From CAYRIY01 sp964424335 (GTDB taxonomy: Bacteria; Bacillota; Limnochordia; DTU080; RSA5): DNA of 64,000 nt. The translations under genes were made by a program, and so were the position numbers. The stretch's first letter is position 1. The number at the start of each line of letters is the position of its first letter. A model generated the notes under the pieces. The model was not told where the DNA came from. It saw nothing but the letters and a program-made list of their open reading frames with translations, and did not search any database. Of this stretch, positions 33,460 through 41,075 are shown in pieces. The DNA is taken from the NCBI GenBank assembly GCA_964424335.1, contig CAYRIY010000004.1, positions 21,108 to 85,107 of the forward strand. The letters run 5' to 3'.

Positions 33460-34254
33460 ATGGCTTCACGACCGATCCGAGTGATGATCGCCGACAACAA
33501 CGTCGAGCTGTGTCGAACGATCCAAGAGTTCTTGACCACGCAAGGGGACATGGAGATCGCTGCAATCGCGCACGACGGCAAGGAAGCGTTGGACCGAATG
33601 GAGGAGGCGAGGCCCGACGTCGTCGTGCTCGACATCACGATGCCCAACCTCGACGGCATGGCCGTCCTGGAAAGGATGGGGAGCCTCAACCTAAACCCAC
33701 GGCCGACGGTCATCGTGCTGACCGCCATGGGGCGGGAGGACATCATCCAAAGGTTTACCGAGCTTGGGGCTGAGTATTTCATTATCAAGCCATTCGACCT
33801 CGAGCTGCTCGCCGAACGCATCCGACAATTTTCGAGCGGGTCCGGATCGGCGCTCGTGGGCGAGGCGAGGGGTGATCGGGGCCTCGTCCGGGGCGTAGAA
33901 GATGCCTCACTTACCGTCACGCAGCTCCTTCACCGCATGGGCGTCCCGCCGAATTTCAAAGGTTACAACTACTTGCGTGACGGCGTTTTGATGGTGCTGC
34001 GCGACACGCAGTTGCTTGGCGGCGCATTGACAAAGCGGCTCTACCCCGAACTTGCGGAGAAGTATCGCACGACGCCCGGCGGGGTGGAAGCGGCCATTCG
34101 AAACGCGGTGCTGGCATGTTATGAGCGCGGCAATCGCGAGTTTATCGACGAGCTGTGCGGCCAGGGACCGAGAGCAAAAAAGACATGTCCCACTAACTCG
34201 ATGGTCATCGCAAAGCTTGCCGACCACATTCGCTTGCAGCAAAAGGTCGGGTAA
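33460..34254 (+). CDS. spo0A: Spo0A-family response regulator with altered recognition helix
   Basis: Receiver domain (1-124) plus Spo0A C-terminal DNA-binding domain (about 148-264). Receiver residues: Asp12 (followed by Asn13 where many have Asp), phospho-acceptor Asp58 in VVLDITMP, Thr88, Lys110. C-terminal signatures: MGVPPNFKGYNYLRDGV, LLGGALTKRLYPELAEKY, CPTNSMVIAKLADHIRL. In the recognition helix, B. subtilis TTASRVERAIRH reads TTPGGVEAAIRN: the Arg214 equivalent is Ala211, Arg211 is Gly208, His218 is Asn215, while Glu and the second Arg are kept. It is not in the usual spoIVB-spo0A setting, so it may be a paralogue; a true spo0A could lie elsewhere. Strong AAGGAGG 12 bases upstream. 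Confidence 0.85.
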   Translation: MASRPIRVMIADNNVELCRTIQEFLTTQGDMEIAAIAHDGKEALDRMEEARPDVVVLDITMPNLDGMAVLERMGSLNLNPRPTVIVLTAMGREDIIQRFTELGAEYFIIKPFDLELLAERIRQFSSGSGSALVGEARGDRGLVRGVEDASLTVTQLLHRMGVPPNFKGYNYLRDGVLMVLRDTQLLGGALTKRLYPELAEKYRTTPGGVEAAIRNAVLACYERGNREFIDELCGQGPRAKKTCPTNSMVIAKLADHIRLQQKVG

Positions 34255-34268
34255 TAACCAGCGACGCG

Positions 34269-34622
34269 CTACTCACCGGGCGGCGGGCTCGCCAAGCGCC
34301 GCCCCGATCTTGAGTATTGCTCCATCTCTCTGAGCAAGTCGTCCAAGAGCTTGATTTGTTGTTCTTTGAGCCGCACGATCCGCAGCACTTTCTGGTGCAG
34401 TTGGGGGGCGCGCGTGCTTAGCATGAGGTCTTGATAGTCATTTCGCAGGAGAAGGCGTTCAAGGAGCAGGAGCTTTTCAGTAAGGTGCTCGTGCACTTTG
34501 CGTTCCCACACCCTTGTCGTCCGTGGCCTATCGCACGCGGGACGGATGACGTTTTCTACAATCACACTATGCATCGGCCGTGCGAAAGGCGCGGGCAAAG
34601 CCGCTCCATCTTGATTACTCAA
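34269..34622 (-). CDS. Hypothetical helical protein (117 aa)
   Basis: The frame opens at a TTG (34622) with no clear ribosome site. The C-terminal two thirds looks protein-like: charged amphipathic helices VWERKVHEHLTEKLLLLERLLLRND and KVLRIVRLKEQQIKLLDDLLREMEQYS suggest a coiled coil. The first 30 residues are less convincing, and an internal ATG (MHSVIVENVI) is a possible alternative start. I do not recognise a family. It lies between the Spo0A-like gene (convergent) and the tRNA-Pro terminator. The 3' end coincides with the hairpin above, which lowers confidence. Confidence 0.4.
   Translation of the reverse strand: MSNQDGAALPAPFARPMHSVIVENVIRPACDRPRTTRVWERKVHEHLTEKLLLLERLLLRNDYQDLMLSTRAPQLHQKVLRIVRLKEQQIKLLDDLLREMEQYSRSGRRLASPPPGE
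34278..34304 (+). terminator. Hairpin after the Spo0A-like gene
   Basis: GGGCGGCG (34278-34285) pairs perfectly with CGCCGCCC (34297-34304) around 11 bases, 24 bases after the stop codon. There is no T-run, so efficiency is doubtful. It overlaps the 3' end of the opposite-strand frame at 34269-34622. Confidence 0.4.
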
Positions 34623-34650
34623 GGCCCAATCGGCTACACTATTGAATGAG

Positions 34651-34684
34651 AAAGAGCCCAGCGCTATATTCCGCCGGGCTCTTT
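34651..34684 (-). terminator. Terminator of tRNA-Pro
   Basis: AAAGAGCCC (34651-34659) and GGGCTCTTT (34676-34684) form a perfect 9-base stem with a 16-base loop, 49 bases past the tRNA 3' end in its direction of transcription. The stem ends in TTT followed by CTC, a short U-tract. Confidence 0.65.
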
Positions 34685-34732
34685 CCCACTAAAAAACCGC
34701 CTATGGGCGCCGCCACGAAGGGGCGACGATGT

Positions 34733-34810
34733 TGGTCGGGGCGGCCAGATTTGAACTGGCGACCTCTGCGTCCCGAACGCAGCGCTCTAGCCAAGCTGAG
34801 CCACGCCCCG
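34733..34810 (-). tRNA. tRNA-Pro (anticodon CGG)
   Basis: Read on the minus strand: a perfect 7-bp acceptor stem (CGGGGCG with CGCCCCG), D-arm GCTC...GAGC, anticodon stem CTGCG/CGCAG with loop TTCGGGA (anticodon CGG, codon CCG), 5-base variable loop, T-arm GCCAG-TTCAAAT-CTGGC, discriminator A and an encoded CCA at 34733-34735. The body is 75 bases plus CCA. It decodes CCG, a frequent Pro codon in this GC-rich genome. Confidence 0.96.
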
Positions 34811-34824
34811 ATGCAACATCAATA

Positions 34825-34854
34825 ATTCTAGCCCAACGTCTTAGGGGTTGTCAA
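34825..34854 (-). promoter_or_regulatory. Sigma-A promoter of tRNA-Pro
   Basis: On the minus strand TTGACA (34854-34849) and TAGAAT (34830-34825) are 18 bases apart, placing the start about 8 bases before the tRNA. The -35 element overlaps the last codons of the gene at 34841-35137. Confidence 0.75.
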
Positions 34855-35137
34855 TGGGCGTTGCACCTGGTTGAGTCATAAATGGATCGTTGGTGACGTC
34901 GAGACGCTCGGCCGCAAATGCGTAAAACTTTTTGAGCGTCATCGCAAGCCTGCGGCGGTATGCAGCAGACGACGATGTCGAAAGGAACGCCTGGATGTCC
35001 TCAGGCCTGCTGTTTTGGATGAGAAATCGCAAGTAGCGGCTTGCGTCGCCGACATAGTAATACTCAGACTTGATTCCTTGATCGTATAGGTACTCGAGGT
35101 ACGCCGTTAGAAAATGTACCCTGGCTTGTTTGCTCAC
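34841..35137 (-). CDS. Stand-alone integrase-type SAM-like core-binding domain (98 aa)
   Basis: From GTG 35137 the product reads MSKQARVHFLTAYLEYLYDQ, then ASRYLRFLIQNSRPEDIQAFLS and SAAYRRRLAMTLKKFYAFAAERLDVTNDP. This is the spacing and residue pattern of the N-terminal core-binding (SAM-like) domain of tyrosine recombinases such as XerC/XerD, ending where the catalytic domain would begin. No catalytic Arg/His/Tyr domain follows in any frame; the tRNA promoter starts instead. It may be a DNA-binding domesticated domain or a remnant of an integrated element. The upstream ribosome site is weak; a longer start at 35212 is possible. Confidence 0.6.
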   Translation of the reverse strand: MSKQARVHFLTAYLEYLYDQGIKSEYYYVGDASRYLRFLIQNSRPEDIQAFLSTSSSAAYRRRLAMTLKKFYAFAAERLDVTNDPFMTQPGATPIDNP

Positions 35138-35255
35138 AGGTCGACCACACACCTTTGATTGGCGAAAAAGCCTTGCGTATGTGGTAGTGTTGCCGCAGAG
35201 GCCTTGGCACATTTCCCAGCACTCGATTCCTCGCTCGGCAGAAATGGGGAAGTTA

Positions 35256-36305
35256 ATGTCTACCGTCTCGTCAACTCAATTACTCAACATCGTGGGGATG
35301 GATCGGGCCGAATTGCGCGACCTCATCGAGCGCGCAGGTGAACCGTCTTACCGGGCGGAGCAGATCATGCGCTGGCTGCATCAGCGGGACGTCGACTCGA
35401 TCGATTCGATGACCAACCTTTCCAAGGGATTGCGCTCAGCCTTGGCCGACCAATATCGCGTCGACCGGCTGGAAACGATCGCGTGCGAACGTTCGCAAGA
35501 CGGCGTCACTAAGTTGCTGATGAAGCTTTGTGACGGGTTGACGATCGAATCCGTGCTCATACCCGAAGGAAAGCGTCAGACCGCGTGCATATCCTCACAG
35601 GCCGGTTGCGGGATCGGTTGCGCATTTTGCGCGACGGCCCTGGGAGGGTTTAACCGCAACCTTGCGGCAGGCGAAATCGTCGATCAAGTGCGGGCGCTGG
35701 AGGAGAGCTCCGGCCACAAAGTGACCAACGTCGTCTTCATGGGAATGGGCGAACCGTTCCAAAACTACGCCAACGTGATCAAGGCGGCCAAACTATTGAA
35801 TGACCCTTGGGGAAAATCGATCGGCGCACGTCACATCACGATCTCAACCTCGGGTGTTGTGCCGATGATCGAGCGCTTTACCGAGGAACGTTTGCAGTTT
35901 GTGCTCGCGATCTCCTTGCACGCCGGCACGAATGACGTGCGTGACCGACTGGTGCCGCTCAACCGCAAGTACCCGATCGAGGCGTTGATCGATGCGTGCA
36001 GACGGTACGTGACGACGACCGGCCGGCGCGTCACGTTTGAGTACGTCATGATCGACGGCGTCAACGACGGGCTCGACCAGGCCGAGGGCGTACTAAAGCA
36101 CGCGCATGGGCTCATGTGCCACGTCAACTTGATTCCCCTCAACGCGGTGCCGGAGACGGGTCTCCTTAGATCGCGCGACGATGCGATCGAAAGGTTTGCC
36201 GAGCGCTTGCGCAAGGGCGGCCTGCCGACGACGATCCGGCGAGAGCGGGGGGCCGACATTCAGGCGGCGTGCGGACAGTTGCGCAGGAGCCGTCCACGAG
36301 CTTGA
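35256..36305 (+). CDS. rlmN: 23S rRNA (A2503-C2)/tRNA (A37-C2) methyltransferase
   Basis: Radical-SAM methyltransferase. The cluster motif CGIGCAFCAT, the substrate motifs VVFMGMGEPFQNYANV and HITISTSGVVPMIERF, and VPLNRKYPIEALIDA are intact, with a conserved Cys near the end (AACGQL) for the methyl-Cys pair. ATG 35256 with GGGGAAG upstream gives 349 residues; the open frame extends 42 codons further upstream without homology. It resumes the B. subtilis order after the Spo0A/tRNA insertion. Confidence 0.95.
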   Translation: MSTVSSTQLLNIVGMDRAELRDLIERAGEPSYRAEQIMRWLHQRDVDSIDSMTNLSKGLRSALADQYRVDRLETIACERSQDGVTKLLMKLCDGLTIESVLIPEGKRQTACISSQAGCGIGCAFCATALGGFNRNLAAGEIVDQVRALEESSGHKVTNVVFMGMGEPFQNYANVIKAAKLLNDPWGKSIGARHITISTSGVVPMIERFTEERLQFVLAISLHAGTNDVRDRLVPLNRKYPIEALIDACRRYVTTTGRRVTFEYVMIDGVNDGLDQAEGVLKHAHGLMCHVNLIPLNAVPETGLLRSRDDAIERFAERLRKGGLPTTIRRERGADIQAACGQLRRSRPRA

Positions 36306-36380
36306 AACTTGCGGCCGGCGCGCTTTCTGCGGTGAATTCTCGTAACTCTTTGCAAAGGTCGTTTGTGAGGTGATCGCCAG

Positions 36381-37208
36381 ATGGGCTTGCTCTCCGACGT
36401 CGAACAACGGATCGACGCCTTAGTGCGCCGGGTCTTTCCAAAGCGCGCCGGGGATCGGGTTCAGCCGCTCGAGATCGCCCGCGAGATGGCAAAGGCGATG
36501 GAGCGACAGCGAACCCTCAGCGTCGATACCGTGTATGTCCCAAATGTGTTCCATGCCACGGTCCACGAGGACGACCTTGAAGCGTTGCGTCCCGTGTTAA
36601 ACACCGTGAAGCGGGACGCCGCAAACTACGTAGAGCGTATCGCCGCAAAGCGAGGGTACTCATTTGCAGGCGCCGTTCGGCTCGAGATCTCGGCCTCCGA
36701 GCGCGCCGAAGCGGGCCGAGTCGTCGTCACGGCAAGCTTTGACGAGTCCGGAAAGGCGGCGCCAAACCGATCGGACCATACAAACGTCCAGGCGCCCGCA
36801 GGTGATGGCGCGGACTTCCAGACGAGGCGTTACGACGCACTCGTCGCGAAGACCGCGTCACCCTCACCTCGTGTGAGCGGCGCTTCGGCGATCTTGGAAG
36901 TGGTGAGCGGCCCGGAAACCGGAAGACGATTGGAACTGAAGGGGGAGCGCACGTACCTGATCGGGCGTCTGGAGGAGGCAGACTTGGCCTTGAGCGACAC
37001 CCGCGTCTCGAAGCGGCACGCCGAGATCAGCTATCGGGATGGCGTCTGGTGGCTCACAGATCTCGACAGCACCAACGGCACACGCAAGAATGGAAGGTCC
37101 ATCGTGCAGGAGACGTTGGCTGACGGCGACCAAGTGGCCGTTGGCCTTACTACGCTCGCATTCACGCTCGAATCGGAGCGCACCAAGATTGGACTCGATC
37201 GGGTATGA
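36381..37208 (+). CDS. fhaA: FhaA-like protein (DUF3662 + FHA domain)
   Basis: 275 residues with an N-terminal DUF3662 domain (MGLLSDVEQRIDALVRRVF, QPLEIAREMAKAMERQ, VYVPNVFHATVHEDD), a variable linker, and a C-terminal FHA domain with GPETGRRLELKGERTYLIGRLEEADLAL, VSKRHAEISYR and DLDSTNGTRKNG, the phosphothreonine-binding Arg, Ser-x-x-His and Asn. In Mycobacterium FhaA binds phosphorylated MviN/CwlM-type regulators of wall synthesis. It opens a block equivalent to the mycobacterial fhaA-fhaB-pstP-rodA-pbpA-pknB cluster and overlaps fhaB by 4 bases. Confidence 0.92.
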   Translation: MGLLSDVEQRIDALVRRVFPKRAGDRVQPLEIAREMAKAMERQRTLSVDTVYVPNVFHATVHEDDLEALRPVLNTVKRDAANYVERIAAKRGYSFAGAVRLEISASERAEAGRVVVTASFDESGKAAPNRSDHTNVQAPAGDGADFQTRRYDALVAKTASPSPRVSGASAILEVVSGPETGRRLELKGERTYLIGRLEEADLALSDTRVSKRHAEISYRDGVWWLTDLDSTNGTRKNGRSIVQETLADGDQVAVGLTTLAFTLESERTKIGLDRV

Positions 37209-37675
37209 CCATGGGATCCGTGCTTTGGTGGCTCGGGCGCATGGCGTTCCTTGCCGTGCTCCTCGGTTTTATCCTCCAACTATATCGCGCGCTGGCCGCC
37301 TCGAGCCCGACGATCGATGCTCGTCGTCGCGGGCGGTCGGGACGCCTGATGCTGGAAGAGGTTGCCGAGAGCGCCGAGGTATGGTTAAAGGAGGGAACCG
37401 GCGAACAGCGAAGGCTAACCCCAGGCGCGAGGATATCCGTAACCGACTGCATCCAGATCGGACGCGGGCCCGAAAATCAACTGCGCATCGTTGATCCTTA
37501 CGTCTCAACAAGGCACTGCGTGGTGCGAGAAGTGGGTGGGCAATTCATCGTAACCGACCTTGGAACGACGAATGGAACGCGCGTTGACGATCGACCTTTG
37601 ACAGGCCGCGCATCCCTCGATTCGGGAATGACAATTGAAGTGGGCCGGGCGCGGTTTCGCTTTGAGGTGAAGTAA
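37205..37675 (+). CDS. fhaB: FhaB-like membrane FHA protein
   Basis: 156 residues: a single N-terminal transmembrane helix (VLWWLGRMAFLAVLLGFILQLYRAL), then an FHA domain with CIQIGRGPENQLRIVDPYVSTRHCVVREV and VTDLGTTNGTRVDDRPL, keeping the binding Arg, Ser/Thr and His, and Asn. FhaB (FipA) of Mycobacterium links PknA/PknB phosphorylation to FtsZ and FtsQ. Here the same domain order suggests a phosphothreonine reader at the membrane next to its kinase and phosphatase genes. Confidence 0.9.
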   Translation: MTMGSVLWWLGRMAFLAVLLGFILQLYRALAASSPTIDARRRGRSGRLMLEEVAESAEVWLKEGTGEQRRLTPGARISVTDCIQIGRGPENQLRIVDPYVSTRHCVVREVGGQFIVTDLGTTNGTRVDDRPLTGRASLDSGMTIEVGRARFRFEVK

Positions 37676-37679
37676 GCGT

Positions 37680-38420
37680 ATGCGAGTTGGGTACGGGACC
37701 GATGCCGGCCGGGTAAGGCCGATCAATGAAGACTGTCTGTGGGCGGACGATAAGCTCCTCGTACTGGCCGACGGCATGGGCGGGCACCAAGCAGGAGAAG
37801 TCGCGTCCCGGCTTGCCGTGGAATCGGTCGTAGCCCACTTTCAAGATCACGAGGCGCCCGCGGATTGCGAAAAATCCAGCGTGGCGATCGATCTTGTGCG
37901 CGCGTCGGTCCGCGCCGCCAATGCGCTCGTCTACTCCAAGTCGCTCCAAGCCCCCGAACTCAAAGGCATGGGCACGACGCTAACCGTCGCGCTCCTCGTC
38001 AATGGGGAAGCGGTCCTCGGCCACGTGGGAGACAGCCGCGCTTATCTCGTCCAGCCCGAGTCGATCGTCCAACTTACCGAGGACCATTCGGTCGTGTGGG
38101 AGCTCATGCGAAGCGGCAGCCTGAGCAGCCAGGAGGCGCACGTCCATCCGTACCGCAACATGCTCACCCGCGCGCTCGGCACCGCGATGACGGTCGAAGT
38201 GGACACCGTGAGGCTTCGTTTGAAACCAACGGACGGGCTGCTGCTCTGTTCCGACGGCTTGACGGGCGTGCTCTCTGATGAGGAGATTCACGCGATCATC
38301 TCGAGCAACTCCGATCCACAAGCCGCCGTCGACGCGCTGATCGAGCAGGCAAACGCCCGCGGCGCTCCGGACAACGTCTCCGCGATCCTAGCTCTTCCGG
38401 AGGGAGACGTTCGTGGATAG
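37680..38420 (+). CDS. prpC: PP2C-family Ser/Thr protein phosphatase
   Basis: Metal-dependent phosphatase expected to reverse PASTA-kinase phosphorylation. PP2C motifs in order: GRVRPINEDCLW, LLVLADGMGGHQAGEVAS, KGMGTTLTVALLV, GHVGDSRAYLVQ, YRNMLTRALGT, DGLLLCSDGLTGVLSDEE and APDNVSAIL, covering the conserved metal-binding Asp residues. 246 residues, soluble, as in B. subtilis PrpC; unlike actinobacterial PstP it lacks the membrane and extracellular parts. It overlaps the SEDS gene by 8 bases. Confidence 0.95.
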   Translation: MRVGYGTDAGRVRPINEDCLWADDKLLVLADGMGGHQAGEVASRLAVESVVAHFQDHEAPADCEKSSVAIDLVRASVRAANALVYSKSLQAPELKGMGTTLTVALLVNGEAVLGHVGDSRAYLVQPESIVQLTEDHSVVWELMRSGSLSSQEAHVHPYRNMLTRALGTAMTVEVDTVRLRLKPTDGLLLCSDGLTGVLSDEEIHAIISSNSDPQAAVDALIEQANARGAPDNVSAILALPEGDVRG

Positions 38421-39690
38421 ACTCGTCCTGTGGGCGCTGGGCGCGGGCAACGCGGCGATCCTCCTTGCCGAGCTAGGCCGTGACGGCGCGCTCCACCTCA
38501 GCCACTTGGCACTCCCGGTCCTGTATACGATCGCCTATGTCGGTTCCATTTGGTTTTTGCGCGCGCGCGGTCGCCCGGTCGATCCGATGTTGCTTGGCGT
38601 CGTGTGCGCCCTGACCGGGATCGGCCTTGCAGCGCTCGTCCGCCTCGACGCTGACTTGGCGTTTCGCCAGGTCAGGTGGATCATCCTCGGGATCGGTTTG
38701 TTTACGTGGATCTCCCTTGTGAGCCCGTGGAACTGGGTGAGGCGTTATCGGTACGTCTGGGCGATCGGTGGACTTGCCCTCCTATCGCTCACCGCCTTGT
38801 TTGGCGTTCGGTCAGGGGGGGCGCGCTCTTGGCTCGATCTTGGTTTTTTTAGTTTTCAGCCCGTAGAAATAGCAAAGATTTGCGTCGTCTTTTTTCTCTC
38901 GTCGTATTTGGCCGAAAATCGGATGTTCTTGACCGGCGCCCCTGGAAGAGTCGGAGGCGTGCCGGCGCGCCTTGAGCATCTTGGACCGATCGGCGCCATG
39001 GCGCTGCTTTTTGCGCTGGCCCTTGTCGCGCAAAGGGACCTTGGCGCGGCGCTCATTTTGGTCGGGCTGTGCGTTTGGATGCTCACCGCTGCGACCGGCA
39101 GGCTGTTTTACGCCGTGATTGGGGGCGGTCTCGCCGCTGCCGGCGGCGCAGCGGCCGTCTTCCTCTTCGATCACGTGCGGATCCGATTCAAAGTCTGGCT
39201 CGACCCTTGGAGCATGGCAGACGGTCCCGGCTATCAAATCGTCGAGAGCATGTTCGCACTGGCCGGAGGCGGCTTTTTCGGCTCTGGGTGGGGACACGGG
39301 TTAGCGCACCGGATTCCCGCCGTCGAGACCGACTTTATCTACAGCCTCATCGTTGAAGAGGTCGGGTTCATCGGCGCCGCAGGCCTGCTCTTTTTGTTTG
39401 CAGTCTACTGTATACGGGCGCTTCACCCCGCACTCGACCCCAACGTGGAGGACTACGTCCGCCTAGGGACAGCGGGTCTTTCCGTATTGGTGGCCATGCA
39501 AACTTTTTTGATCGTGGGCGGCGTGACGCGTCTGTTGCCTGTCACGGGTGTGACGCTCCCCTTCGTCAGTTACGGGGGGAGCTCGATGATCTCATCCTTC
39601 GTACAGCTTGGCCTTGTCAATTGCGCGCTTGTCGCAAAGGAACGAACCCTCGATGAAGTAAGCGAGGCGCCGCGATGGAACGAGGGTTGA
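38413..39690 (+). CDS. SEDS-family peptidoglycan glycosyltransferase (FtsW/RodA type)
   Basis: 425 residues with about ten hydrophobic helices and the SEDS hallmarks: GGARSWLDLGFFSFQPVEIAKICVVFFLSSYLA, AQRDLGAALILVGL, the catalytic Asp region (TDFIYSLIVEEVGFIGA), and the C-terminal GVTLPFVSYGGSSMISSFVQLGLV. SEDS proteins polymerise lipid II and work with a class B PBP, encoded by the next gene (16-base overlap). Whether it serves division (FtsW) or elongation (RodA) cannot be told; the actinobacterial counterpart in this position is called RodA. Confidence 0.93.
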   Translation: MDRLVLWALGAGNAAILLAELGRDGALHLSHLALPVLYTIAYVGSIWFLRARGRPVDPMLLGVVCALTGIGLAALVRLDADLAFRQVRWIILGIGLFTWISLVSPWNWVRRYRYVWAIGGLALLSLTALFGVRSGGARSWLDLGFFSFQPVEIAKICVVFFLSSYLAENRMFLTGAPGRVGGVPARLEHLGPIGAMALLFALALVAQRDLGAALILVGLCVWMLTAATGRLFYAVIGGGLAAAGGAAAVFLFDHVRIRFKVWLDPWSMADGPGYQIVESMFALAGGGFFGSGWGHGLAHRIPAVETDFIYSLIVEEVGFIGAAGLLFLFAVYCIRALHPALDPNVEDYVRLGTAGLSVLVAMQTFLIVGGVTRLLPVTGVTLPFVSYGGSSMISSFVQLGLVNCALVAKERTLDEVSEAPRWNEG

Positions 39691-41072
39691 AATGGACCAA
39701 GCGCTTGATCGTCGGAGCATTCGCCCTGCTTACAGTCTGGACTGCGTACTGGAGCGTCGTCGCCGCCCCGGCGCTTCGGGTCGATAGTCGAAACGTGCGG
39801 ACTTTGCGGGAAGAGCGCTCGGTTTTGAGGGGCGAGATACTTGCTGCCGACATGCAGCCGCTCGCGGTGAACGACCCGGTGACCGGGCGCCGGACGTACG
39901 TCGGCCCGTTGTCGCTTGCCCACTTGGTGGGATACTCCGACGTGCGCTACGGCAAGTCCGGAATCGAGCGGGCTTACAACGGTGAACTGCTCGGCATGAC
40001 GGATCAACTCGATCGAGCGCTCGACAAGGCGATGGGAAGGCCGCTTAGGGGCTGGGACGTCGTCACTACCATCGACCTTGAGATTCAGCGTGCGGCTCAT
40101 GAAGCGCTGGGCGATCGAAAAGGGGCCGTCGTCGTACTCGATCCAAACGACGGATCGGTGCTCGCGATGGTGAGCAGCCCCACGTTCGATCCAGGTCGCC
40201 TGGGCGATGTGATCGGCCTTGCGGATGATGGCGAAGGGCCGCTCTACAATCGAGCGACGATGGGGCAGTACCCGCCCGGCTCCGCGTTCAAGCCCGTGAT
40301 CATGATCGCCGCGCTCGAAACCCGCGCCGCGGATCCGGGGTACGTTTTTGACGATCAAGGTTACGTCGTCATCAACGGCAAGCGGATTGAGAACTCCGGG
40401 CAGACGGCATACGGCCCGATTGCGCTCGACGATGCGCTTGTAGTCTCTTCGAATGCCGCGTTCGCGCATTTGGCCGTGGAAACCGGCGCTCGGGCCATCC
40501 TGGAGACCGGATGGGCGCTTGGGATCGGGATGAGGCCAAGCTTGTCGATCCCGGCGGCAGGTGGACGACTTCCCACGGCCGAGGAGGTCGCGGACGAGGC
40601 GGCGCTGGCGGCCATGGGCATCGGTCAAGGATCGCTGCTCGTCACGCCGATGCAAATGGCCATGGTCGCAGCGGCGATTGCAAACGGCGGATGGGCCGTG
40701 GAGCCGCGTGTCGTGCGCGCTTTGCGCGCGCCCGGCGGCGCGGTAAATGAGGCGCCTCATTCCACCCCGGTGCGGGCGATCTCACCGGGCGTGGCGCACA
40801 TCGTGCGTGAAGCGATGATTCGTGCCGTAGAGAGCGGAACCGGCGCCCAAGCGAAGGCGCCCGGCGTGCTCGTGGCAGGGAAGACGGGCACGGCGGAGAA
40901 CCCTCACGGGCGGCCCCATGCGTGGTTCATCGGCTTTGCCCCTGCTAGATCGCCTCGCATCGCGTTTGCAATCGTCGTTGAAAACGGCGGAGGCGGGGGC
41001 GCGCAGGCGGCTCCGATCGCACGCGCGATCGTTTCGAGCACGCTGCGTTCCAGCGCCGAAGGAGATTATTGA
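39675..41072 (+). CDS. pbpA: Class B penicillin-binding protein (PbpA-like transpeptidase)
   Basis: 465 residues: N-terminal membrane anchor (LIVGAFALLTVWTAYWSVVAA), a short dimerisation-type region (EERSVLRGEILAADMQPLAV), then the transpeptidase domain with SxxK (PPGSAFKP), SxN (SSNAAF) and KTG (AGKTGTAENPHG). It cross-links glycan made by the SEDS partner encoded just upstream. The compact size and lack of PASTA or large pedestal resemble mycobacterial PbpA and differ from B. subtilis PBP2b. The kinase gene begins three bases after its stop. Confidence 0.94.
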   Translation: MERGLKWTKRLIVGAFALLTVWTAYWSVVAAPALRVDSRNVRTLREERSVLRGEILAADMQPLAVNDPVTGRRTYVGPLSLAHLVGYSDVRYGKSGIERAYNGELLGMTDQLDRALDKAMGRPLRGWDVVTTIDLEIQRAAHEALGDRKGAVVVLDPNDGSVLAMVSSPTFDPGRLGDVIGLADDGEGPLYNRATMGQYPPGSAFKPVIMIAALETRAADPGYVFDDQGYVVINGKRIENSGQTAYGPIALDDALVVSSNAAFAHLAVETGARAILETGWALGIGMRPSLSIPAAGGRLPTAEEVADEAALAAMGIGQGSLLVTPMQMAMVAAAIANGGWAVEPRVVRALRAPGGAVNEAPHSTPVRAISPGVAHIVREAMIRAVESGTGAQAKAPGVLVAGKTGTAENPHGRPHAWFIGFAPARSPRIAFAIVVENGGGGGAQAAPIARAIVSSTLRSSAEGDY

Positions 41073-41075
41073 TAC

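Noticed and set aside
32823..33920. 365-residue minus-strand open frame over rsmB and the Spo0A-like gene
   Set aside because: Spans two well-supported plus-strand genes and has a Ser/Thr/Arg-rich shadow composition.
34733..35137. Integrated element at tRNA-Pro with attL/attR
   Set aside because: The integrase-like fragment is on the 5' side of the tRNA, has no catalytic domain, and I found no duplicated tRNA 3' segment in the window.
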